Shown here: positions 37,885-47,945 of the stretch, piece after piece
Layout of the letters: each line of letters begins with the position of its first letter
How positions within the stretch are numbered: position 1 is the first letter of the stretch
Assembly: GCA_020543525.1 (NCBI GenBank)
Contig: JAHYIO010000008.1
Span: 310,001 to 374,000, forward strand
Length of the DNA: 64,000 nucleotides
Direction: 5' to 3'
Source: Coriolopsis trogii
Taxonomy: Eukaryota; Basidiomycota; Agaricomycetes; Polyporales; Polyporaceae
Translations under genes and position numbers: made by a program
Notes under the pieces: model-generated
Database searches by the model: none
Told to the model about the DNA's origin: nothing
What the model saw: the letters and a program-made list of their open reading frames with translations, nothing else

Positions 37885-39197
37885 TAACCACCTACCCCAG
37901 ATTGAGGTCAAACACGGAGGGCCAAGCCTACAAGCGTGAAACATCGTCAGACAGGGGTAGAGTGCGGAGACATGTAGATAGTCCCTCTGGAACTACCACG
38001 CACCACACCAGTTCGCAGGGCTGTTACGGACGCTGATGCAGATACTCAACAGCGTGCGTCAGGGTGACCTCGCGGTAGCGCAAGACTTCATTCCATTCCA
38101 AGAGGATGTCCACTATTCATTAGCAATCCCGTACCTGCTCATGTGTAACATTCTGCATATCTCTTGGAAACCCTCCAGCCGAAGTCGTCGGGGGACACTA
38201 ACGCCCGGATGGCTGCAAGAACACGTTGTCCAGATGTCGACTGCGTGCGGCGACGAGTGCGTGGGCGTAAGAGTCTATCTGAACACTGTGGTCTTGACAT
38301 ACCTTGCTTGCTTGTACCTGTCGCAGGTGGAGAAGTGAGCACAAAAGCTATTCGCAACCGCCATTCCCCACAATATGTCAGACATACCGTTCAACCAAGC
38401 AGACAGACAGCTGGGTAGCCTTGCTACACCTGATGGCTTACTGAGTCAAAGCTGAGGTCGCGAATCATGGTAGAGCTGCAGAGGCGGCCCCGAGCTGTTC
38501 ACCATGTTTCACGAGTTCGTTGTTGCTGTGGGTTCGCATGATCGTCAGTACGTATCTGGATTCAAATCGATACAATCTCACTGCGAGTAACGAATATCCA
38601 GACCCCGGTTTCGATCAAACGAACTGTGCCCTGGAGTACTGATTCAATGAAGTATGCTCGGGCGCCCCGAAGCCGATCAGATCAGGTTCTTTGGGGCCAC
38701 ACCTCATCTAATTCGAGGAGCTGTGAGAGTCACCACAGGTTATGACTCAATTATTGAAATAACAGAGTCAGCTAGTTGGACAAATGGTGCAGCAATTTGA
38801 AGAAGTCGACCACGGAACACCCAGACGATGCGCTTTGCTGACTCACGTCAAATCGGAGAAAGACGGTATTTCACCTACCTTAGTCTGCTGTCCGATCGGG
38901 ATAAACCTAGGCCGCGGTGACTCCATGATCCAAAGGGCTGTATTGAGAGGCTCACTTCTATGCGACTGGAAGCCATTGCTCCAACGAATGAAACTAGGAC
39001 AAAAAGTTGTCATTCGGGATCGGGCGGGTCCGATGACATGACGATTTACTCGTAATGCTCATGCAGCCCATGCCATAACCTGGATCCCGAATGCATATAA
39101 GAAAACAAGATCAATGAGTAGCGGACAATACGTCCCTCAGCCAGTTCTCCGGCCAGTTCTGAGCACTCACGTCGTCACACTCGAACCCGTTGAAACG
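37885..39197. other. Intergenic region, nothing firm
   Basis: Frames at 38036-38338 and 38784-39041 (plus) show no family, no signal peptide and no splice partners, and are not called. The right end is the promoter of the YCII-like gene. Confidence 0.35.
39093..39099 (+). promoter_or_regulatory. TATA-like box before the YCII-like gene
   Basis: ATATAAG shortly before an ATG at 39114. The spacing is too short for that ATG to be the start, which supports initiation at the in-frame ATG at 39198 instead. Confidence 0.4.
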
Positions 39198-39596
39198 ATG
39201 GCAACGCCCTTGAAGCACAACTATTTCCTCGTATACGCTCCCGACCTTCCGAACCCAGATCGCGCGAAGCACCTAGCCCTGCACTTGGAACAGAACGGAC
39301 CCCTATTGCAAGATGGGACGATCAGTACGTCAGATTCAAGATTATACGCACCTCGAGGGCTTCACTCGCAAACTGTGCAGGAGGGTGTCAGAATACTTAC
39401 CTTGCTTTTAGCCGTAGGTGGTGGTCTGTTGCCTTCCGGGACCAACTCGAGCGATCCCGATGTTGGCTCCAAGTTGGTGGGCTCGTTCTGGATCGCTAAG
39501 GCTGAGAGCATAGAGCGTGTATGGGAGTCCTTAAAGAAGGACATCTTCTACACCTCCGGAGCAGTGGTGCGCCAATCCTACCTCCACGTGCGTTGA
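39198..39596 (+). CDS. YCII-like (YciI-fold) small protein
   Basis: Two exons, 39198-39324 and 39412-39596, joined by an 87-bp GTACGT...TAG intron, give 103 residues. The N-terminus MATPLKHNYFLVYAPDLPNP and the middle VGGGLLPSGTNSSDPDVG, KLVGSFWIAKAESIE and WESLKKDIFYTSG match the single-domain YCII-related proteins common in fungi. These have a dimeric ferredoxin-like alpha/beta barrel; the enzymatic role is unknown. The usual C-terminal part, of the type VWDKEKIVILP, is replaced by AVVRQSYLHVR and a stop, so the last strand may be missing or a third exon may be unrecognised. An upstream in-frame ATG exists at 39114 but lies too close to the TATA-like box. It is flanked by DUF6533 genes A and B on the same strand. 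Confidence 0.72.
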   Translation: MATPLKHNYFLVYAPDLPNPDRAKHLALHLEQNGPLLQDGTISTSDSRLYAPRGLHSQTVQEGVRILTLLLAVGGGLLPSGTNSSDPDVGSKLVGSFWIAKAESIERVWESLKKDIFYTSGAVVRQSYLHVR

Positions 39597-40525
39597 TGTT
39601 CGTATCTGACGAGTCACTGCGCCCTGTGCCGACCGTCGCGGTGGCCGCGCTTCTAGTGGGATCACACGAAGATCAAGGTGACGCCGGTGTTTGTAGCGAT
39701 CCCAAAGGTGGAGTAGAGAACCTAGAATGGATGAATTTGATCGGTTGTTCTGCGAAGAGTGCGAATGCAGGTTGAGGTTCAGGAGTAAGTACAAGATTAG
39801 TAAATAGGAAGTGGTTTCGCGATTGCAGTCGGCTCTTGGCGTCTAGCCTGCCAAAAAAAGATTGGACATCCTCCGGCAATGGCCGTCATCCATCCGCCTC
39901 CGACGCCAAGCGCTTCACTTCCTTCTCCATCGATATCGTCCCATCTTCTATAGGCCTATGCGGCATGCGCGCATAGTAATACCGCCACTGCAGATATACT
40001 CGCATCTTCCTATTCTTCATGAAAAGTGAAGACAAGAGACACGTGAGTATGGTTCTCTATGCATCTTTGTATGCTACGTTTCTGGCGCACCGGATGTTAT
40101 GATACATCACATCTACAATCACCTCGGAACATTCGTCACTCGTCTGCTCCCGATGCATGAAGTAGCAACTGACGCCGCCCGGTCGAGGCGTGGGGAAGAG
40201 ATAGCAAAGACAATGCAAGGATCCCATTGGCTCCCAGCAGTACACTCATACTCACATTCGTCTTCGCGAACTTCCCACAATAGCTGCGCTCTCCGAGCGT
40301 GGCGGGGAAGCTGCTTTCCAGACCGGTGTTCCCAAGCTGGCGCCACTGATTACCATCAGCCCAGGAAACAACGCACGCCTGTATAAAGTGGTATGCCGAG
40401 TATCAAGCCAGCTCATTACCCCTGACCTAGTTCAGCATACAAAACACCCCAACACGACTCTACTCACTCTCGCCGCTCGCTCATACCGCTAACTTGGCCA
40501 CCTCGCCCCGTGCTCCTGTAGACTG
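39597..40525. other. Intergenic, nothing recognised
   Basis: No gene with a known domain. Short frames on both strands at 40057-40386 shadow each other and have no splice structure. Confidence 0.4.
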
Positions 40526-42367
40526 ATGGTCCTCACTGGATCAGAAGTATATTCCACGGAGATTGAGTCCATGTGAGACTGTCACCTATGTCTTGTGTTC
40601 TATGTCTGACCTAATGACCACAGCTACCGTGGGACGTATTGCGCTATCTCAGTGATCGGTGCGTAGTCGCGTTCACGTCTATCTCAATTGGAGAACTTTT
40701 ATGGATCGATTCCTTCCAATTTTGCAGTATTTCTCATCTACGATTTGATACTCTCCCTGAACGATGAAATCCTTCTCATTTGGTCCAGTGCAAATCGGCG
40801 TTCATTGGGAACCCTCATCTACGGTGTCACACGCTACACTCCGATATTGAACAGTGTCGTATGCATGATGACTGTCATGCCCCTCCGGCCCGTAGTACGT
40901 GGACATTCTCATCTTCTCATATCACGTCCGTTCTTATTTCCCTCTTCAGAGGTGCGCCCCCTACATATGTTAGCAGTCTGCGGGTAGCCTGAACATAAGC
41001 ATCCCCTCAGTTGTGATGTTGTGACCTGGATTCTCAGGTTTCTACCAACAGTTCAAGAGATCGCATCTTCGGGTACGCACGCCGACGCGCCGACACTCAC
41101 CCATTGACCACTATCCGCTTGCCAGTATTCGCAGTAGTCAGGGTCTACGCCGTCTCGCAGCAGCGTCGCTCACTTGCTGGTGTAGTCTTCTTGCTTTTGT
41201 TTGTGCCTACCGCCATGAGTCTGGTGCGTAATCCCCGTCGGATGCTCTACCTCCGCCGCTCTATCTGATGGTCGAGCAGATTCTGGACATCATTATGGTG
41301 AAGATCGAAGACCTGCCAGCTCCCATAGGTTGTGCTATGGCAGCCAGATCGAATGGTCTCTATGTGAAGTGAGTAGCTTCAATTTGTTCTTCCTCATGGC
41401 CAATTGCTCAACGTATCTCCTCGGCAAGGTGTCAGTCTGCCACCTATACTTATCCTTCCAATCCGCATACTCAAAGCGAGGCTCGAATGCTGTTACAGTG
41501 TCAATGGTATCGCGTGCATGTGCGATCGCAGCAGATCTCCTCGTTGCTGCGGTGACGTGGCAGAGCGCACACAACCTTCGCCTTTTGCGGTGCATGAAGG
41601 CAGGGCAATCTCTCAGTGATGTTTTGATGTTCGATGGTGAGCATGCTTCATTCGGTTGATGATGCTCCCTTGGCACTGATATGGTAATCGCTCACAGGGA
41701 GCCTGTATTTTCTGTGCGTGCCCGTCTCAGGCTATTCGTGCTACTAGAGAATTTCGAATAATTTCCATCCAGCGTCCTTGCGGCTATCAACGTATTACAG
41801 ATAATTTTCTTGAACCTGAGGGCGAGTCCCAGAACTGTCCGTATTGCAGACCCCTCGAGCTAACGCATCGCGGGACATGCAGGTAGATGACCCATTCATT
41901 GCTACAAGCGATGTCACCCTCTTCGCAGACCCGTGAGCACCAACAGGGCTTGCTCTCTCTTCGCGCGCTGATGGTGTTGCGAACAACTTGCTCCTGGTAG
42001 AATTGCGTCAATCCTCGTCTCACACTTCCTCCTCGATCTCCGACGCGTGGAACAGCATGAGAGTTCTCAAGCTCCTGCGCTCTCTACCAGCCTGGTGTTT
42101 GCGGACGCAGACACTATCACGCAAGTCGACTCGGGCGACGATGGGCTGACCGGGCACGGCCGAGTGGCGATGCCGCCGCAGTTGGTCGTGTCTCTGGGCG
42201 GACATGTCTGCACGGGTGAGGACCAAAGTAAAGAATGTGACGGATGCGACTGTGGGGACGTGAGGCGGAGTGTAAGGAGGGGTTGCAAACGCGCTGCGGG
42301 CGACCTGAAAGCGTGTATCACCCCGAGTAGGGCCGCCCCGAGCCACGGTGTTAGTACCGTTATATGA
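40526..42367 (+). CDS. DUF6533 multi-pass membrane protein (copy B)
   Basis: Exon 1 is 40526-40572, exon 2 is 40624-40658 and exon 3 starts at 40728. They join in frame to give MVLTGSEVYSTEIESIYRGT followed by a membrane segment and the family motif IYDLILSLNDEILLIW. Later exons contain SRACAIAADLLVAAVTW, a conserved helix of the family, and the last gives SILVSHFLLDLRRVEQ and a soluble tail of about 95 residues rich in Asp, Gly and Cys. The stop is at 42365-42367. The layout (about seven helices, then a variable tail) equals copy A. Function is unknown. It converges on the minus-strand ABC gene, with only about 250 bp between the stops. Confidence 0.78.
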
Positions 42368-42618
42368 TCAATTAACCGAGTCCAATATACAACGGTCTTA
42401 CGGGTGGGGGGATAGAGGTGGCCCAACGCAGCGGTCGGCTCGTAGTGGTGGGCCAGCCAGCATTCCGGCACCCATGTCTCACAATGGGGGCACAAAGTCT
42501 CAGCTATGTATCAGGCAGTGTGTTTGGATCCTTCCATTATCGAAATCAACGTCGGCAACATCGCCTACTCAACGTCCTCATATTACCACTCCTCTACATC
42601 TGCCGAGGTCCAAGCAGT

Positions 42619-45515
42619 TTAGTTCACAAAGGCCTCAGCCTGCAGCTTCCAGAGCTTCGCATATTCTCCGTCTTTCTTCAGCAACTCTTGATGCGTCCCT
42701 GATTCATGCAACGTAGACCCATCTATGTACCTGTCGCACCGGTGAGTCGCGCACTCATGGGTGCTCACGAACACAGATCAAGACTCACAAAATCACATCC
42801 GCATGCCTCGTGAGATTCCCAAAACGATGCGTGGAGAACACCATCGTTTTGCTTCCTCTCAGCTCTCGCAGCCGGTCAAACAGGTCTGGAGGAAATGAAC
42901 TCTCGAGCCGCTGGGCAAAATCTTTGGAGTCTGGCACTCACCATACTCGGCTGCCGGATCGAGCGCAGCGCTCGGTTCGTCGAACAACAGCAACCCAACT
43001 TTCGCCTCCTCCCCTTCAAGCACAGACCGCATGAACGTCCTCGCCCTGTCAACGCAAATTCAATCACAACCGCACCCGTGTCAACGACACGCTCCCACAA
43101 ATGCTGCCAGACAGCCATCACTCACACGGCGATCCGCTGCATCTGCCCGCCGCTTAGCGACGGCCCATTCCTGGCGGTCCGGATCCGCGCTGCCTCGCGC
43201 AAGGGCCCAAAGTCGACGACGCGGCCCGTGAGCGTGCGCGTGCCCTGCTGCACGCTCGCGTACTCGTCCGACACAGGTTTGTCGAGGTACGTGTCGAATC
43301 CTTCGGGGAGCTTCCGCACAAAGTCCTCCGCCCCGGCGAGACGCGCTGCGTGCTGGATGCGCTCGTCGTCGTGCGCCGTGGAGGGGTCGCCTATGGCGAT
43401 GTTGTCCCGGATCTGAGGGAGGGAGGGCAGGTAGTTTGGGATTTAGATGTGAACGTGCGCATATATGCGGATGGACAGGGGAACTGAACGAAGGGCTTAC
43501 CGAGAGCGGAAAGAGACTGAAGTCTTGAAAGAGGACACACACTGCCCGTCGAACGTCGCTCAGTCGAAGAGTACGAATGTCGTGACCTCCGAGGAGTATC
43601 TGCCCGTCCTCCGGGTCATCAAGCCGTGCCGCAAGTTTTAGAACCGTGCTTTTGCCCGACCCATTCGGGCCCACGATAACCTGTGCAGTGACGCAGCAGG
43701 ATGAGGTTCGCATTGCCCCATTGCACTAGGTTCATCAAGACGTACGCAAAGTTGTCCAGGGAGCAATGTGAAGGACACATTCCGTAGGGCATACTCCTCA
43801 TTGCCCGGATACTTGAATGATACATTCCTGTCACGTTACGCACACAGTTGGATGTATGACCATCGTGAAGCAAAGATAAACATACCTGAACTCGAGGGAT
43901 ATCCCGTGCCTGATCTGAGCAGCGTCCTCTGGGAAAGGCACATTCCCGTCCCGCACGACGTTGGGGATGTGGGCGACTTCATACACGCGTTTGATTATCA
44001 GCAGCTGGCTTTCGATCCAGCGAGCCCTATGAATCATGTCATATGCTTTCCGTCCAAACTTGTGTGCCGCGTCTTGCACTAGATGAAGAGACGCGAGCGA
44101 CGTGGGCATGGTGGTCGGGCTGGCGGCCGCGCGGAGAGTAAACAGAACCTATACGACATAGCATGCTCAGTGAGCTTACACTCAATGAAAGAGGCTCGGA
44201 CGCTTGATACGCACTTGCGGCAGCTGCTTGAGAGACTCCTGGACACAGGACCAGGGACCATAGCGGGGCTCGAGGCGGCTCTGCCATTCGTCCAAGCTCC
44301 CGTCATGGTCCCCAACATCTTCTGCCGCACGTTGAAACTCTGAAGAGTATGTGAGGTCCATGCCAGTAACTTCAGATTGGTGCGAACACCTACCTGAAGT
44401 GGCATAGTCGGCAAGATTGCCTGCCACGAATTCTTTCCGATACCACTCAGCGCGTACAACCCCTTTCCACCCCTGCATGCGGAGGTAGCCCGCGTGCGTC
44501 GTTGTCGCCACCCAGACTGAACAAGAATTGAGGTCATGTGAGCGTTTTGGTAGGCTTGCCATAAGATCCGATCGAGACATATACCTCGCACTGACTTCAT
44601 GATATCCATCTGGTTCACCCAATATAATACCTCTAACGCAAGCGTAGTCACCGCCAACAGCGCGCCGTCCGTCTGCCCACGCAGAACCTGCAGCAGCACA
44701 ACCACCTGCGCTCCGAGCTGGACCGTCGCGCTCACCAGATCAATGACGAGCTCGAGAGACTCCCAGATGACGTTACTGCCTCTGTATTCGTCCACGCTGA
44801 CGTCCCTGAGCGCGCGCTGCGTGGCGCTCTGTGAGAATGTGACGGCGTCGAGACGGGCGTGGGCGCGGAAGGCGTGCAAGGCCCACCAGCGGCGGATGCG
44901 CGTGTTGAGAGGAAGCTCGATGCGGCGCTTCGTCCGATGAAGTGCCCAGGCGAGTATTGTGCAGATCGTACGCGCTATGAAGATAAAGAGGAGATGGTGT
45001 GTGTCGACAGTGCGAGTCTCGAGCGCCACTTGTGTCTGTACGGACCGTCACGCGTTGCCGTCAAGCTGCGTCAGAAAGAGCCGTTGTCTTGGACGGAGGA
45101 CGGAGGGAACTCACGATCTGTAAGAGATGTCCTTCGCACCTGGAAAGACGGGGTCAGGACAATGGTCCCGGAAAGCGGCGGGCTGCACTTACCAGATGGA
45201 TAAGGCGGGCATAAGGGCGCTACCGACTTGGGTCGCGGAGTAGCCCGCCGTCAGTACCGCACAACCTGGGATGTTGAGCACATCGACAATCATACGCATG
45301 ACGTATGGAATACATTGTGAGAGTTCCCTGCATCTGTTTACCAGCGGGGTCATGGCGAGTCGTGGGCGATATAGCTCCTCCTCCTCGTAGTAGTCCCACA
45401 CACCAAGGCGAGAGTGTCGGATCAGGGTTTGTGGCTTGTCCTCTGGGGTGCGTTTGCCCGAGAGTACGTTGGGGGTTGTATCGGAATCGTCTTTGGTGTC
45501 GCTGGTGATATGCAT
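42619..45515 (-). CDS. Divergent ABC half-transporter
   Basis: A minus-strand gene of about a dozen exons. Exon 1 is 45193-45515, exon 2 is a 25-nt exon at 45115-45139, and exon 3 is 44585-45035; the frame is continuous through these joins. The N-terminal half has moderately hydrophobic segments with a membrane-domain layout. The C-terminal half is a complete nucleotide-binding domain: Walker A GPNGSGKST, Q-loop LFQDFSLF, signature LSGGQMQR, Walker B LLLFDEPSAALD and H-loop STHRFGNL. The stop is at 42619-42621, after EAFVN. One membrane domain plus one ATPase domain makes it a half-transporter that must pair. It resembles exporter-type (ABCB/MsbA-like) proteins found in basidiomycetes, but the membrane part is too divergent to name a substrate. 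No targeting peptide is obvious; the start MHITSDTKDD is the first ATG of the frame. Confidence 0.85.
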
Positions 45516-46178
45516 GTCTGTGTGAGTGGTAAGGACAATGTCCCCTAGGAAAGTGCACAGGGAGCTTTATATACCAGTTCATGTCGATGGAAATCCGCGT
45601 CATGTTGCTACCCACCGCAGTCAGATGACATCGCACGTTGAACGATATTCTTATTACAGGCTGTGCTTGAGAGGTGGTACCCGTTCGTGACGTTTTGCTG
45701 TCAGAAACGATGCCATCGTAATGGGCAAAATCTTCCTATATGGATCAGCAAGGGCTTGAGGAAGTTATCCTGAACGTCAGATTTTCGCAGGAGATAGTAT
45801 GGGAAGCACGAAAGAGTCATTGCCTTCTAGTGGCATCCCGGGGCCGAGAGGTGTGCCACGTCCAAGGTGCGGTTCTATCAGTTGATGGAGCATACAGACA
45901 TGCCAATCCGGGCGGGAGCAGACCGATTTTGACAAGTGCCGACGGCATCTGTACGGCGTACAAACTCACCGGGGAACCTAGTATACGGACGCAGAGTAAT
46001 GGCGATGCAGAACCTAATACACGTCGTGGGCTTCCCTACTTTCGGGGTAAAGCATGTATACCTGTCTCGCCTCCGATTGTGTCTTCTTCGACAGACGGAC
46101 ACACGATGCCAGTGTCGTGCACGAGGCAAGCTCCAACATCTCTTGCGCACATCACAGAAGCTGGACTATCAAGACGTC

Positions 46179-46232
46179 AGCAAGCAAGCAGATTTATGAT
46201 GCCCCCCGGCCAAATAAGTCTGCCTGCTTGCT
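46179..46232. repeat. Hairpin with 19-bp arms
   Basis: AGCAAGCAAGCAGATTTAT at 46179-46197 and its reverse complement, with two mismatches, at 46214-46232, separated by a 16-nt C-rich loop. It could be a terminator-like or processing structure, or the remnant of a small mobile element. Confidence 0.6.
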
Positions 46233-46336
46233 AACATCTTCCGAGTATGTACGGTAGTTGACGAGGCTGTGAACGTGCGCAATCTGTGGAAAGGGAAGAG
46301 ATGATTGAAGCATCCCGAGAAGATCGGACTGTGGCC

Positions 46337-46348
46337 GTCACATGTGAC
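46337..46348. promoter_or_regulatory. 12-bp palindrome GTCACATGTGAC
   Basis: A perfect palindrome about 190 bp upstream of GEP4, centred on CATGTG. Such symmetric sites are typical for dimeric (bHLH or bZIP) regulators; the regulator is unknown. Confidence 0.35.
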
Positions 46349-46360
46349 AGAGAAGTCACA

Positions 46361-46380
46361 TTATACCAGATTATACCAGA
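46361..46380. repeat. 10-bp tandem duplication
   Basis: TTATACCAGA occurs twice in a row. Confidence 0.7.
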
Positions 46381-46536
46381 GAGTGATGGTCTCGCCCTCT
46401 TGTCACGTCTTGCAGCTTCTGATCTCTGCGGCTCTCTTGAATTGTGCATGCGTTTCTGAACAGCTATCTCTTCTCTCACCATATCTGTGGAAGCGAAGAC
46501 GCTCGGTGCTGCAGGAGAGGAGACGTGGTCAACGCC

Positions 46537-47549
46537 ATGCCGCTGAACATCCCGGGCATACTTGTGCCTCTACATCTGCTCATCCATCCGCGCCTCGTTG
46601 TCCCGAGCATCATTGTCAAAGGTCCTCCCTTCCTTCTCATGATCTGACGTGCGGAAGCTGACACCCCGCGCCAGGAAGATATACGCCAGCTTGACTTTCC
46701 GGCGTTGTACAAGGCGGGGTACCGGGGTGCGGTGTTCGACAAGGACAATTGCCTAGTATGTACCGAAATCCGTGGCCATGACGCCTTCGTGCTCACCGCT
46801 CAGTAGACAGTGCCCCATGAAGATAGGCTGGTTCCCGAGTTGACCGTGAGTTGACGCGTGGACCTTTACTGGAGTCGCCATACGGACTGATGACGAATGA
46901 AGGAAGCCTGGCACGAGTGCCGGCAGACGTTTGGGCCCGGAAACGTGCTCATTGTGAGCAACACGGCGGGGTCGCACACGGACGTCGGCGAGATTGAGGT
47001 GCGTTCATCGAAGCTTTTACATCTTCACCCCGACCTTCAATACGTTCCATGTCATAGGCGGAGTCGGTCACACATCATCTCTCTGCGCCGGTACTGCGAC
47101 ACTCGTCTCTGAAGCCATCATATTCGTGCATCAAGACCATACGAGCGTACTTTGCTTCATTACCGCGTCCAATCCGCGACGAAGAACTCATCGTTGTCGG
47201 GGACCGGCTGCTCACGGACATCGTGATGGCCAATCGCATGTCAAAAGCAAAGGCACCGAAGACTGCTTCAGATGAGAAGGGCTTCGACGGTGGAACACTG
47301 GCAAGACCGGATAGGACAGGACCACTTGCGGTACTGACGGAGGGGCTATGGAAGCGCGAGGGCTTGGTTCTGCGTGCGCTGGAGAAGGGACTGCTGGCAG
47401 GCGTGGAGAGGTGGATTCTCAAGCCCGAGGATGCGGCATGGAGAGAGGCTTTGCAACATCGGTTCGTAAAACCTATTCCTCCGCCTCCACAGGCCGCGAA
47501 GGCGAAAGAAGGATGGATGCAGCGGATATGGGATAGGCTACGAAAGTGA
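46537..47549 (+). CDS. GEP4: Mitochondrial phosphatidylglycerophosphatase (GEP4 type)
   Basis: Five exons, 46537-46621, 46679-46755, 46807-46845, 46903-46998 and 47058-47549, give 262 residues in a continuous frame. GEP4 is a HAD-superfamily phosphatase that dephosphorylates phosphatidylglycerophosphate to phosphatidylglycerol on the matrix side of the inner mitochondrial membrane, a step of cardiolipin synthesis. The N-terminus MPLNIPGILVPLHLLIHPRL and the segment VKDIRQLDFPALYKAGYRGA are hallmarks of the family. The HAD motif I is FDKDNCLT (the two Asp are catalytic), motif II is IVSNTAG, and motif IV is VVGDRLLTD. The second exon was set at the acceptor GGAAG, because the nearer CCAG breaks the frame. 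The C-terminal tail after MANRM is longer and basic. It is followed 396 bp later, same strand, by a mitochondrial ABC transporter gene. Confidence 0.93.
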
Positions 47550-47808
47550 GAGATGCCCTCTCCCTCTTGTCTACTGCTTTGCCCGAATACATTTCCTCTC
47601 CGCTCTCCAAGCTATGTGCTCGCATCATTGTGCAAAATATACCGCGCGTCTGCGACGTCGCGCCCGAGAATTCAATGTCCTCAGCTGTCGAGATGACGCG
47701 ACCTATATTAAGTCGAAATCACACAGGGAGGGCGTTCATATGTGCAGCCGTTCAGCCGAGAGGACGCGTCGTGGGCGCGTTGTGGTCGTGCCACGCCTTG
47801 ACGCGCCT

Positions 47809-47835
47809 CACGTGGCTGTGGTGAGCTGACACGTG
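47809..47835. promoter_or_regulatory. Two CACGTG boxes before the MDL1-type gene
   Basis: CACGTG at 47809-47814 and 47830-47835, 21 bp apart (two helical turns), about 111-137 bp upstream of the start at 47946. CACGTG is the known site of fungal bHLH factors such as Cbf1 or Pho4 relatives. Confidence 0.45.
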
Positions 47836-47945
47836 CACCCCTCGTATGACGCGCCAATCCATGCTCGCAGCGTTCTCAAGCCATTCTTCCCTCCTCCCAC
47901 CACGTCTTCCTCCCAGGCTCGTGCACGACACCGACGACGACGACA

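Larger units (their letters stand above)
45516..46536. other. Divergent intergenic region between the ABC gene and GEP4
   Basis: A shared upstream region for two divergent genes. It holds an imperfect hairpin (46179-46232), a 12-bp palindrome (46337-46348) and a 10-bp tandem duplication (46361-46380). Frames at 45740-46234 show no domain. Confidence 0.45.

Noticed and set aside
46675..46678. CCAG as the acceptor of GEP4 intron 1
   Set aside because: It shifts the frame; the GGAAG acceptor four bases later restores VKDIRQLDF and a total length divisible by three.
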